NCBI GenBank assembly: GCA_045605025.1
Contig: JAZUPE010000030.1
Coordinates: 1 to 12,566 of the forward strand
Source of the DNA: SIG598 sp045605025
GTDB lineage: Bacteria > Bacillota > Clostridia > Oscillospirales > Acutalibacteraceae
DNA: 12,566 nucleotides
Direction: 5' to 3'
Part shown: positions 1-6,818 of the stretch, piece by piece
How the letters are laid out: the number at the start of each line of letters is the position of its first letter
Numbering within the stretch: the stretch's first letter is position 1
Notes under the pieces: model-generated
The model's input: the letters and a program-made list of their open reading frames with translations, nothing else
What the model was told of the DNA's origin: nothing
Databases searched by the model: none
Position numbers and translations under genes: made by a program

Positions 1-474
1 CGAAAAGTGTATAGCCAAATGTGTGAAACCAGTCAGCCACAGAAAGATGCGCCGAAAACGGTGCGTCTGCATCGTATCAGCGATTGGAAAGCATCTTTGC
101 TCCAATCGGTAATGCTATTCGTTTCCTTTGCCATTATTACACTGGGTGTAATTTTAGAAGGTAGTACCCCTACAGGAAATACCAACGGATTGTGGGCAGT
201 GGCGCTGATCGTTCCCGCAACCGGATACTTGCTGTCCCTTGCAAATTGGTTTTTTGTCCGGGTTTATAAAAGTAGAAAAATGTTCTCTTACGGATCTTGC
301 ATTGCAACGTTGACCATTACGCTGTTGGGATATGTTTGGGCGACGATCCACTACGCAGGCGGGATTGCGATGTCTTCACCGCTGGTGTGGTGTGGTGTGG
401 TGCTGTCTGCGGTGTTCTGCGTTTTGTCAAAAGTTTTGTCTAACCAATATGCGCTGCTGCTGGGACGGGAGTGA
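1..474 (+). CDS. Four-helix membrane protein, unknown function, 5' end probably outside window
   Basis: The reading frame is open from the first base to TGA at 472-474. In-frame GTG (7) and ATG (19) exist, but no ribosome binding site precedes the ATG, so the true start is probably to the left and the entry is treated as partial. About 155 residues are visible from the GTG. A short polar, lysine/arginine-bearing N-terminus is followed by four hydrophobic segments at roughly residues 30-50, 60-84, 93-117 and 123-146 (numbered from the GTG), so an integral cytoplasmic membrane protein is likely. I do not recognise a family and see no catalytic motif. The next gene, a lipoprotein, starts 4 bases after the stop and its ribosome binding site lies inside the end of this gene, so the two are probably co-transcribed and translationally coupled. 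A four-copy TGGTG repeat (383-402) sits just before the last helix. Confidence 0.7.
   Translation, partial: RKVYSQMCETSQPQKDAPKTVRLHRISDWKASLLQSVMLFVSFAIITLGVILEGSTPTGNTNGLWAVALIVPATGYLLSLANWFFVRVYKSRKMFSYGSCIATLTITLLGYVWATIHYAGGIAMSSPLVWCGVVLSAVFCVLSKVLSNQYALLLGRE
383..402 (+). repeat. Four tandem copies of TGGTG inside a coding region
   Basis: Four perfect, adjacent copies of the pentamer TGGTG lie in the membrane-protein gene, encoding part of a Leu-Val-Trp-Cys-Gly-Val-Val stretch. The unit is not a multiple of three, so gain or loss of a copy would shift the frame. Four copies is short for efficient slippage, and the run may be chance in a valine/glycine-rich helix. Confidence 0.5.
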
Positions 475-478
475 GAAT

Positions 479-955
479 ATGCCGAAAAAAGGATTAGCCT
501 TGCTTTTGACTGTAATTATGGTGTTTTCTCTGTCTGGGTGCTCGGACATCTTGGGTGGTGCTTTCTTCCTTTTCCTTGTCGCAACAGGGGATGATAGCGC
601 CGATAAAGACGAGGTTTTTGATTTCGTGAGTGAGAATGAGGAAGAATTGCTGAAGGCAATTGAAGCCGGAGATTTTTCTGCATATGAGAATAAAGGCTTT
701 ATCAAAGAAATCGATGCAGACGAAACGGTTGTTGACTTTTCCTGTGGTGGTGCTGGTGTAGGTTCGGGCACTTCTTATGTAGGTTTCTATTATACCTCGG
801 AAAACGATATGGCTGCTGTGTGGTGCGCACCGTCGTCTGCCAGTGCGTTGACTCCTTCCGGAAACGGATTTGAGTGGCAAGAACCCAATGGGGATAATCG
901 GTATTATACAGAGCATATCTGTGGAAATTTCTATTATTATGAGGCTTCGTTCTAA
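479..955 (+). CDS. Small secreted lipoprotein, unknown function
   Basis: The ATG at 479 is chosen because it has a GGGAG ribosome binding site about 8 bases upstream and begins a textbook lipoprotein signal: Lys3-Lys4, a hydrophobic core, then lipobox Leu-Ser-Gly-Cys with the lipidated Cys at residue 21. The frame is open further upstream, but that part overlaps the previous gene. The 158-residue product should be attached to the outer face of the membrane. The mature part has an acidic helix-like stretch (about 44-64), then a beta-rich, Gly/Tyr/Phe-rich domain containing a Cys-Gly-Gly-Ala-Gly-Val-Gly run (89-95), Trp115-Cys116, and an aromatic C-terminal tail with Cys148 followed by Phe-Tyr-Tyr-Tyr. 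Small lipoproteins with a similar Cys-Gly-Asn-Phe-Tyr-Tyr-Tyr ending seem familiar to me from gut Clostridia, but I cannot name a function. It is probably in one operon with the membrane protein before it. Confidence 0.8.
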   Translation: MPKKGLALLLTVIMVFSLSGCSDILGGAFFLFLVATGDDSADKDEVFDFVSENEEELLKAIEAGDFSAYENKGFIKEIDADETVVDFSCGGAGVGSGTSYVGFYYTSENDMAAVWCAPSSASALTPSGNGFEWQEPNGDNRYYTEHICGNFYYYEASF

Positions 956-956
956 G

Positions 957-1063
957 TTGCACCCCGGGGTGGGAATTTGCACCCCAGCCAGTTTTCGGGT
1001 TGCACCCCATTTGCACCCCAGGGAAAGCAAAAATGCACCCCACACAAAAGTGAGATGCACCCC
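957..1063 (+). repeat. Six direct copies of TGCACCCC, helically spaced
   Basis: TGCACCCC starts at 958, 978, 1001, 1012, 1034 and 1056, always on the same strand; copies 2-6 are followed by A, and copies 1-4 are preceded by T. Start-to-start distances are 20, 23, 11, 22 and 22, close to one or two helical turns, so the copies lie on nearly the same face of the DNA. The first copy forms a perfect 12-bp palindrome (960-971, CACCCCGGGGTG). The array lies between the lipoprotein stop and the terminator, in a gap between converging genes, so it is not an obvious promoter operator. Confidence 0.8.
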
Positions 1064-1107
1064 ATTTATGGAACTCTATTAAACCTGTTCGTTATACCCA
1101 AACCAAT

Positions 1108-1159
1108 ATAATCCGAACCTGATTTTCCCCGTTGGGGATGGGTTCGGATTATTTGTTTG
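1108..1159. terminator. Intrinsic terminator for lipoprotein operon, possibly used from both sides
   Basis: A 12-bp perfect stem pairs 1108-1119 with 1141-1152 (core AATCCGAACC/GGTTCGGATT). Inside it a second small stem, TCCCC-gtt-GGGGA (1126-1138), stacks. The plus-strand side is followed by a T-rich run (ATTTGTTTGTTT). It lies between the plus-strand lipoprotein and the end of the minus-strand gene at 1254; the minus-strand side has a weaker T-rich stretch. Confidence 0.8.
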
Positions 1160-1253
1160 TTTCAACAGATACGGACAAGTCTATTTCCTGAGCGGCGCAC
1201 CCATGCGGCCGGAATCCGAACGGGCTGCGGCTCAGAAACCCAAGTCTTTCCGT

Positions 1254-1664
1254 TCAGCAGATGTATTCTTCATTCAGCTCATCCAAAGTGGTTGTACGGT
1301 ACCGGGCATTGATAAACTGTGCATCCCAGTATGTAGGACCGGGCACCACATCGTATGTGGATTTGCACAGCTTAACATCATCCCCAACCAGAACAATGCT
1401 TAGCGCCCGGATAGCTTGGGCTGTTACGGCTTCTCCGTTGTATTCAATTTGTCGGCAGCTGCCCTCCGGGGAAAAGACGATTGCAATATCGACCGCAACC
1501 GCTGCCAGACTATTGCCGTCCAGAACGATCTGCATGGGGGCCTGGCTCCGGGCAAACTTAGCCGCCAAGTCAACTTTTTTTCGGATGCCTTCAGCACCGA
1601 TTTTCTGCAATGCCGCATCCGTAACCGCTTTGACCTTTTGTACCGTTTCAGCAGCCATATTCAT
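1254..1664 (-). CDS. Conserved-looking soluble protein of unknown function
   Basis: Minus-strand gene of 136 residues with stop TGA at 1254-1256. The ATG at 1662-1664 is preferred over an upstream ATG at 1719-1721 because an AAGGA ribosome binding site sits about 10 bases before it and the protein then starts with a clean amphipathic helix; the longer form would add 19 residues. No signal peptide or membrane segment is visible. Residues 1-40 look helical (Ala/Lys/Glu-rich), 44-100 look like an alpha/beta mixture with Ile-Val-Leu and Val-Leu-Val strands, and the C-terminus (101-136) is Tyr/Thr-rich and acidic. I do not recognise the family. It is transcribed divergently from the NUDIX gene with 193 bases between the starts, and converges on the terminator at 1108-1159. 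No convincing promoter was found upstream. Confidence 0.7.
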   Translation of the reverse strand: MNMAAETVQKVKAVTDAALQKIGAEGIRKKVDLAAKFARSQAPMQIVLDGNSLAAVAVDIAIVFSPEGSCRQIEYNGEAVTAQAIRALSIVLVGDDVKLCKSTYDVVPGPTYWDAQFINARYRTTTLDELNEEYIC

Positions 1665-1789
1665 TTGACAAAAGTCCTTTCTATCAAACTGATTAACAGC
1701 ATAGCAGAGCTGCCGCACCATATTGTGTCTGCGGTGTTAACTTTTGACCAAAGAAATCCCTTGTTTCCCTTTGCGTAAGCAATATATCA

Positions 1790-1818
1790 TTGAAAATCTC
1801 TTTGGCTTAAGGTATAAT
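1790..1818 (+). promoter_or_regulatory. Sigma-A promoter for the NUDIX gene
   Basis: TTGAAA (1790-1795) and TATAAT (1813-1818) are separated by exactly 17 bases: a perfect -10 and a five-of-six -35. It lies 39 bases upstream of the TTG start at 1858, with the ribosome binding site AAGGAG (1842-1847) between. Confidence 0.85.
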
Positions 1819-1857
1819 CGGTTCGCCAAATAAGAATTTACAAGGAGAAAAATACAT

Positions 1858-2292
1858 TTGAAGGTCAATTTCTATGATGATGCAGATGACAAATTATTGA
1901 GGTTTGCTGTTATCATTTCAAAACACAATGGTAAATGGGTATTTTGCAAGCATAAAGAACGAAACACCTATGAAGTTCCCGGTGGTCACAGAGAACAAAA
2001 CGAATCTATACTTGAAACTGCCAAGAGAGAACTATCCGAGGAAACAGGTGCGTTGCAATTTGATATTATCCCCATCTGCGTTTACTCTGTAACCGGCAAG
2101 AACGGAGTCAATCAAACAGGCGAAGAGACTTTTGGTATGTTGTTCTTTGCAGACATCCAAACATTCGAAAGTGAACTTCACAGCGAAATGGAAAGTGTTT
2201 TTCTTTTTGATACGCTTCCCGCAGAATGGACATATCCTCTAATTCAACCGTTATTGATTGATGAATACCTGAGACTGCAAGAGATCGAGTAA
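1858..2292 (+). CDS. NUDIX hydrolase (MutT-like)
   Basis: This 144-residue protein has a complete NUDIX box, Gx5Ex7REUxEExGU, at Gly43, Glu49, Arg57-Glu58-Leu59, Glu61-Glu62 and Gly64-Ala65; the glutamates bind the Mg2+ used to cleave nucleoside diphosphates linked to another group X. Length and layout match single-domain NUDIX enzymes: a beta strand before the box (about residues 16-30), then strands and a Trp-Thr-Tyr-Pro segment near the end. Candidate substrates are oxidised or modified nucleoside triphosphates or other nucleotide derivatives; the sequence does not decide. Translation starts at TTG, 10 bases after AAGGAG, since no suitable ATG is near. It has its own sigma-A promoter and appears to be a single-gene unit; I see no clear terminator directly after it. 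It is probably cytosolic (no signal peptide). Confidence 0.93.
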   Translation: MKVNFYDDADDKLLRFAVIISKHNGKWVFCKHKERNTYEVPGGHREQNESILETAKRELSEETGALQFDIIPICVYSVTGKNGVNQTGEETFGMLFFADIQTFESELHSEMESVFLFDTLPAEWTYPLIQPLLIDEYLRLQEIE

Positions 2293-2724
2293 ATTCCGGT
2301 TGGTTGAACAGTACATTTGCGCCCACAAGCTTCCTTCTGCTCTCCGTTTGACCGGTACGCTGCGAAAAAAGTCGGGAGCGGAGGGAACGCTCCGGCGGGC
2401 AGGTGTTCGCAAACAATCTGCGGTGCGGTTATACCCGTCAAAAAGGAATAATTAATAACAAACAGCAGGAGGAAAAACGGAAAATTTCTGTCACCCTCCG
2501 ATTTTCAAGCCGAAAACGGGATTCGGAAGCCTTGCCGTGTGATAGGTTTAGAAAACATATTTTCATTGTAACAGCTCTCCGAACCGTATGGATCACAATG
2601 ACTCCTTCGGGGGATCGGAGGGGTGTAAAGGTAAAATACAGGGGTTGTTTTTTACACATGACGACAAATCCTGCGGTACGACGCGGGCGGTGATGGTTAT
2701 ACGTACAAAAAATGGGTAAAACAT
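2293..2724. other. 432-base gap without a supported gene; small inverted repeats
   Basis: No reading frame here has a usable ribosome binding site or a convincing protein. Structures seen: GGAGCG/CGCTCC stem (2375-2393); a stem with one bulge at 2498-2519; CTCCGA/TCGGAG (2577-2582 with 2615-2620) enclosing CTCC-UUCG-GGGG; and GTGTAAA/TTTACAC (2623-2629 with 2651-2657). None has a downstream T-run typical of a terminator. The last inverted repeat is about 70 bases upstream of the operon promoter and could be an operator, but that is a guess. No tRNA or riboswitch core was recognised. Confidence 0.5.
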
Positions 2725-2753
2725 TTGACAATATGAGGTTTTAGATGTACAAT
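2725..2753 (+). promoter_or_regulatory. Sigma-A promoter of the peptide ABC operon
   Basis: TTGACA (2725-2730, perfect -35) and TACAAT (2748-2753, five of six) are 17 bases apart. Transcription should start near 2760, giving a leader of about 80 bases before the binding-protein ATG. No other promoter of similar quality was seen within the operon. Confidence 0.85.
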
Positions 2754-2760
2754 TCTATAT

Positions 2761-2840
2761 GTTATTGGAGGCGTTGCTTTTGTCGGAGAAGCGTCTCGGA
2801 AAATAACTATTCCAATGTTTTCATATAGGAGGAAAAAAGC
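2761..2840 (+). promoter_or_regulatory. Structured 5' leader with strong ribosome binding site
   Basis: The roughly 80-base leader can be closed by ATTGGA (2764-2769) pairing with TCCAAT (2811-2816), with an imperfect inner pairing of the GAGGCG segment at about 2768-2774 with the GCGTCTC segment at about 2791-2797. The outer and inner stems share a few bases, so they may be alternatives. The ribosome binding site AGGAGG (2827-2832), 8 bases before the ATG, lies outside these stems and should be accessible. No known riboswitch class was recognised. Confidence 0.4.
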
Positions 2841-5012
2841 ATGAAAAAGTTTCTCGCATTGTTGCTCGTTGCAGTGATGGCTATTTCAATGGTCGCCTGT
2901 AAGACGCAGCCGGAACCCGACGATGATCCCGTATCGGATCCCACCCAGGCTCCCATTGTTGATGAACCCGTGGTGTACGTTGATCCCTTCAAGGACATCA
3001 CCGACTACGATGAGCTGTCTGCTGCTGTTTATGAACTGGTTCTTGGCGATTTCTACAAAGCCTACCAGGAAGCTTCAGCTGAGAAGGACGTTGCTACCCG
3101 CTATGCCAAGATGGCTATCGCTGAGGCAAAGCTGCTGGGCGCAGGTATCTTCCTGCCCACCACCTCTCAGGGCGGTAACTACGCAATGACCAAGATCGCT
3201 CCCTACACCAACACCCCCATCCTTTACGGTCACGACACCTATCGTTTCCATGACCGCATTGTCACTGCCGAGCCCATCGAGGCTGCTCACATTGCAGAGA
3301 TGAAGGCCAAGTGGAACGAGGTTATCGGCACCGGTACCTACGAGCAGTGGGTAAAGGACTATCTGACCGGCAAGGGCTACACCATCGAAGATACCGCTAC
3401 CTTCTACTTCGATGCTGACGTCACTTACTGGGATGTTCTGGCTACTTCCTATGCCGCCGACTCCGAGATCCTTGTCCAGACCTATGACGGACTGGTTGAG
3501 AACGACATGGAAAACCAGGAAAAGCCCGCTCTGGCTACTAGCTACACCGTTTCCGACGACGGTCTGAAGTACACCTTCACCCTCCGTGAGGGCGTTGTCT
3601 GGGTTGACAACCAGGGTCGTAAGGTTGCTGATCTGACTGCTGACGACTTCGTAGCAGGCATGCAGCACATGATGGACGTTGCCGGCGGTCTTGAGTATCT
3701 GGTATGCGCAGGCTGCGCCAACATCCTGAACGCTGACCAGTACATTTCCGGTGAGGTTACCGACTTTGCGGAAGTCGGCGTTAAGGCTCTTGACGCTTAC
3801 ACCCTCGAGTACACTCTGACCGAGGCTACCCCCTACTTCCCCACCATGCTGGGTTATGGCGTATTCGCTCCCATGAGCCGTTCTTACTACGAGTCCATGG
3901 GCGGCAAGTTCGGCGCAGAGTTCGACAGCACCGCCGACACTTACCTCTACGGCAAGGGTCCCGACAGCATCGCTTACTGCGGTCCCTACGTAATCACCAG
4001 CTACACTTCCAACAACTCCATAGTTCTTGAGGCCAACGAGTCCTACTGGAATGCCGGCAACCTCAACCTGAAGTCCTTCACCTACATGTACACTGACGGT
4101 ACCGACCATCAGAAGATGTATGATGACTTCTTCAACGGCGTTGTTGATACCCTTGGCATGACCATCGAGCGTGTTGAGATCGCTAAGACCGCAGGCACCT
4201 TCGACAAGTATGCTTACATCTCCGACACCGATGCTACCACCTACTGTGGATTCTTCAACCTCCGCCGTGCAGCTTTCGTTACCGGCGATAACGTTGGTCA
4301 GTCCCCCAAGACCGAAGAGGAAATCGTCCGTACCGGCGCTGCCATGCTGAACCAGCACTTCCGTCTGGCTTTGGCTATGTCCATCGACCGCGGCACCTAC
4401 AATGCTCAGTCTGTTGGCGAAGAACTGAAGATGAACTCCCTCGTCAACTCCTATACCCCCGGTAACTACGTCAACCTGCCCACCGAGGTCACCATTGCCA
4501 TCAACGGCACCGAGAAGACCTATCCGGCAGGCACCATGTACGGCCAGATCGTTCAGGATCAGCTCAATGCTGACGGCATCGCGCTGACCGTTTGGAACGG
4601 CACTGCTTCCACCGGCTTTGATGGCTGGTACAGCATCGAGAACGCAGCTGCTGAGATGGCTAAGGCTATCGAAGAGCTGAAGGCACTCGGTATCGAGATC
4701 TCCGCTGAGAACCCCATCTATCTGGACATCCCCGTACGCGGCGACAGCGAGACCTCCAAGAACCAGAAGAACGCCATGAAGCAGTCCATCGAGGAAGCTA
4801 CCGGCGGTTGCATCAAGGTCAACCTTATCGAGTTCGCAACCCGTGACGATTATCTTGCTGCTACCTATCGTTTCGAAGTCGGTGCGGATGCAAACTTCGA
4901 CCTGAACGACGGTTCCGGTTGGGGCCCCGACTACGGCGATCCCAGCACCTACCTTGGCACCATGCTGCCCAACTATGCAGGCTACATGACCAAGTCTCTG
5001 GGTATCTTCTAA
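2841..5012 (+). CDS. oppA: Peptide ABC transporter substrate-binding lipoprotein (SBP_bac_5), apparently circularly permuted
   Basis: A 723-residue lipoprotein: Lys2-Lys3, hydrophobic core, lipobox Met-Val-Ala-Cys with Cys20, then a Pro/Asp-rich linker to about 55. It should capture peptides outside the cell and deliver them to the permeases downstream. Family hallmarks are in residues 185-723: the Tyr-Asp-Gly-Leu and Pro-Ala-Leu-Ala region (215-235), Ser-Asp-Asp-Gly-Leu-Lys-Tyr-Thr-Phe (238-246), an Ala-Asp-Asp-Phe motif (267-270), an Ile-Asp-Arg motif (515-517), and Gly-Trp-Gly-Pro-Asp-Tyr-x-Asp-Pro (693-701). Normal family members run about 100 residues beyond that last motif; this one stops 22 residues later. 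The missing type of segment (Arg-Tyr-x-x-x-Ala-x-Ala-Glu, then a Pro-Thr and Val/Ile-x-Pro-Tyr-Thr pattern) is instead at 55-142. Usual length is about 520-560. Codons favour C endings more than neighbouring genes, suggesting high expression. AGGAGG lies 8 bases upstream. Confidence 0.93.
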   Translation: MKKFLALLLVAVMAISMVACKTQPEPDDDPVSDPTQAPIVDEPVVYVDPFKDITDYDELSAAVYELVLGDFYKAYQEASAEKDVATRYAKMAIAEAKLLGAGIFLPTTSQGGNYAMTKIAPYTNTPILYGHDTYRFHDRIVTAEPIEAAHIAEMKAKWNEVIGTGTYEQWVKDYLTGKGYTIEDTATFYFDADVTYWDVLATSYAADSEILVQTYDGLVENDMENQEKPALATSYTVSDDGLKYTFTLREGVVWVDNQGRKVADLTADDFVAGMQHMMDVAGGLEYLVCAGCANILNADQYISGEVTDFAEVGVKALDAYTLEYTLTEATPYFPTMLGYGVFAPMSRSYYESMGGKFGAEFDSTADTYLYGKGPDSIAYCGPYVITSYTSNNSIVLEANESYWNAGNLNLKSFTYMYTDGTDHQKMYDDFFNGVVDTLGMTIERVEIAKTAGTFDKYAYISDTDATTYCGFFNLRRAAFVTGDNVGQSPKTEEEIVRTGAAMLNQHFRLALAMSIDRGTYNAQSVGEELKMNSLVNSYTPGNYVNLPTEVTIAINGTEKTYPAGTMYGQIVQDQLNADGIALTVWNGTASTGFDGWYSIENAAAEMAKAIEELKALGIEISAENPIYLDIPVRGDSETSKNQKNAMKQSIEEATGGCIKVNLIEFATRDDYLAATYRFEVGADANFDLNDGSGWGPDYGDPSTYLGTMLPNYAGYMTKSLGIF

Positions 5013-5047
5013 TTTTAGGAAAAGCTTAGATATTTTTCCAACGACAA

Positions 5048-5077
5048 GGAGGATGGGCGAATTGTCGCCCATCCTCC
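5048..5077 (+). promoter_or_regulatory. 13-bp GC-rich RNA hairpin after the binding-protein gene
   Basis: Perfect inverted repeat: 5048-5060 pairs with 5065-5077 around an ATTG loop, starting 36 bases after the binding-protein stop. There is no T-run after it, so it is a poor intrinsic terminator. A hairpin here would protect the upstream mRNA from 3' exonucleases or slow polymerase, raising binding protein over permeases. The left arm contains GGAGGATG, which resembles a ribosome binding site fused to a start codon, but the spacing is zero and it would be buried in the stem. Confidence 0.8.
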
Positions 5078-5116
5078 AGATTGGCGCTATGGCAAAGCAC
5101 GGTTTTAAAGGAAATG

Positions 5117-5185
5117 CTGCCCTCAGTGTTCCTTGTGGTTTGGTTTTATCCGCCGGGAGTATTGAGGGCAGTGTTCCCTACTGCC
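5117..5185 (+). promoter_or_regulatory. Two mutually exclusive RNA stems between binding protein and permease
   Basis: Stem A pairs 5117-5127 with 5161-5171 (11 bp, one G-U pair; core TGCCCTCA/TGAGGGCA). Stem B pairs 5167-5172 with 5180-5185 (GGCAGT/ACTGCC). B uses bases from the right arm of A, so only one can form. The sequence CAGTGTTCC occurs twice (5124-5132 and 5169-5177 region). Whether this is regulatory or chance is unknown; it precedes the permease ribosome binding site by about 40 bases. Confidence 0.45.
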
Positions 5186-5240
5186 GGGAAATTATAAGCT
5201 GTATGTGTTATCCTAAGAGACAAGACGAAGGAGACTGACT

Positions 5241-6812
5241 ATGACAAAATATTTAATCAGCAGAATCCTGCGGGCGTTGTGCTCTGTTGTCCTTGTGATT
5301 GCGGTAATCATGGTAATGATATACACATTTCTGGACAGAGAGGCAATTTTCTCCGCGGATCCCTCGTACCAAAAGCTGCTGCTCAACTCTAAAGAAGTTT
5401 ACAAGATGCAGCAGTGGGAAAAATATGGTTATCTGGACTATGTCCCGTTTGCCGACTACCTTCAGGATGAGCTGAAGGCGGGACGCCTGACGCAAGAGGA
5501 TGTGGATGCGGCGATTCTTGCAAAAACTGCCGAAGAAGACAATGAGCATACCAAGGCTCTTGCGGAAGCTTTTGCTGCAAAATATGAAGCGGAAGGCTAC
5601 ACGGTCGAGCGCCTTCCCGGTTCTTATAAGATTGGTACTAAAAAGTACAAAGAAGGCGGCGAACCGCGCCTGTTCGCTTCCAAGGATATCCCCCTTGCCA
5701 AGCGCCTGCTCACATACTTTACGGGTCTTGTGAGAGTGGATAATATCCATAATGTCGAGGATATCGAAGGGGAGAGGGGACTGACCTTTACCTGGTACGA
5801 TCCCGCATACGGCGGAGAAAAGTTTTCTCCCGCAATTATGGGTAACGGTACAGATCACAGGTATCTGCTGTACTGTGATGATGTATTTCCCTACATTCAC
5901 CAGAACCTTGTAAAGATTCATCTGGGCGTTTCCTACTCCGTAAACAGGGATATTGATGTATTCAATACGATGACGGATCCGCAGGGTCCCCAGAAGCACA
6001 GCACCATTACCTATCCGAGCGGTGTTGTGGAAATGACGGCGGATAACATCCATTCGCTTCGCTACATTCCGGGCTCGAGAGATCAGGGTCTGCTGAATCA
6101 AAAGTATTATATTGACGACTATACCGGTGTTACCACCGCCAAGTCCGGAATGTCCCAGATGGGATACTCGTTCAGCATCGGTATTATTTCCGTTATTCTG
6201 GCATATCTGCTGGCGGTACCGCTGGGCGTTATGATGGCACTTAATAAGGATAAGCTGATCGACAAGCTGGGCACGTTCTACATTATATTCATAATGGCTG
6301 TGCCTTCTTTGGGTTATATCTTTATCTTCCGCGCCATCGGCAGCAGCTTCAAACTGCCGACAACATTTGACGTGCAAAATCCGACGGTGCTGATGTATAT
6401 TCTGCCGGTCATCTCTCTGGCTCTGCCTTCCATTGCGAACCTGATGAAGTGGCTGCGCCGCTATATGATCGACCAGATGAATTCAGACTATGTCAAGTTT
6501 GCCCGCAGCGGCGGTCTTTCCGAGGGTGAGATATTCAAAAAGCACATTCTCAAGAATGCTATCATCCCCGTGGTCCACGGCATCCCCGGCAGTATCCTGG
6601 GTGCCTTGACCGGTGCGATCATCACCGAGCGTGTGTACCTGGTGCCCGGTATCGGTAATGTTCTGACCACCGCTATCAACAAGTACGACAACGGTGTTAT
6701 CGTTGGTGTTGCATTGTTCTATGCACTGCTGTCCGTAACATCGTTTATCCTGGGTGACGTGCTTATGTCCGTCCTTGACCCCAGAATTTCCTTCTCTTCG
6801 AAAGCGAGGTGA
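5241..6812 (+). CDS. oppB: Peptide ABC transporter permease (OppB/DppB family) with large extracytoplasmic insert
   Basis: A 523-residue membrane protein, against about 305-340 for a usual OppB/DppB. Helix 1 is at about 10-30, then a long hydrophilic region 31-308, then helices at about 310-333, 345-366, 383-402, 446-466 and 485-510. The EAA loop that docks onto the ATPase is at 417-445 (Tyr-Val-Lys-Phe-Ala-Arg-Ser-x-Gly-Leu-Ser), which firmly identifies the family, and the C-terminal Leu-Asp-Pro-Arg-Ile is typical. Remnants of the normal helix 1-2 loop can be seen at about 155-167 and 226-236. With the N-terminus inside, the insert faces the binding protein outside the cell. The ribosome binding site AAGGAG (5228-5233) is 7 bases before the ATG. 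With permease C it should form the peptide channel. Function of the insert is unknown. Confidence 0.92.
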   Translation: MTKYLISRILRALCSVVLVIAVIMVMIYTFLDREAIFSADPSYQKLLLNSKEVYKMQQWEKYGYLDYVPFADYLQDELKAGRLTQEDVDAAILAKTAEEDNEHTKALAEAFAAKYEAEGYTVERLPGSYKIGTKKYKEGGEPRLFASKDIPLAKRLLTYFTGLVRVDNIHNVEDIEGERGLTFTWYDPAYGGEKFSPAIMGNGTDHRYLLYCDDVFPYIHQNLVKIHLGVSYSVNRDIDVFNTMTDPQGPQKHSTITYPSGVVEMTADNIHSLRYIPGSRDQGLLNQKYYIDDYTGVTTAKSGMSQMGYSFSIGIISVILAYLLAVPLGVMMALNKDKLIDKLGTFYIIFIMAVPSLGYIFIFRAIGSSFKLPTTFDVQNPTVLMYILPVISLALPSIANLMKWLRRYMIDQMNSDYVKFARSGGLSEGEIFKKHILKNAIIPVVHGIPGSILGALTGAIITERVYLVPGIGNVLTTAINKYDNGVIVGVALFYALLSVTSFILGDVLMSVLDPRISFSSKAR

Positions 6813-6818
6813 TACGTA

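Noticed and set aside
957..1063. CRISPR array
   Set aside because: The repeated unit is only 8 bases and gaps are 3-15 bases, far too short for repeats and spacers.
2403..2731. Two overlapping opposite frames in the gap before the operon
   Set aside because: Neither has a plausible ribosome binding site or recognisable protein, and one overlaps the operon promoter.
3075..5072. Long minus-strand open frame (665 codons) opposite the binding-protein gene
   Set aside because: It mirrors a strongly biased codon pattern on the plus strand, lacks a ribosome binding site, and its product is low-complexity Val/Gly-rich. Similar long mirror frames occur opposite the permease and ATPase genes (5253-6377, 6483-7802, 7911-9605, 9868-10782).
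5053..5238. Small plus-strand frame between binding protein and permease
   Set aside because: Its ATG is directly joined to AGGAGG with no spacing and is buried in a 13-bp hairpin; the product looks random and runs through the permease ribosome binding site.
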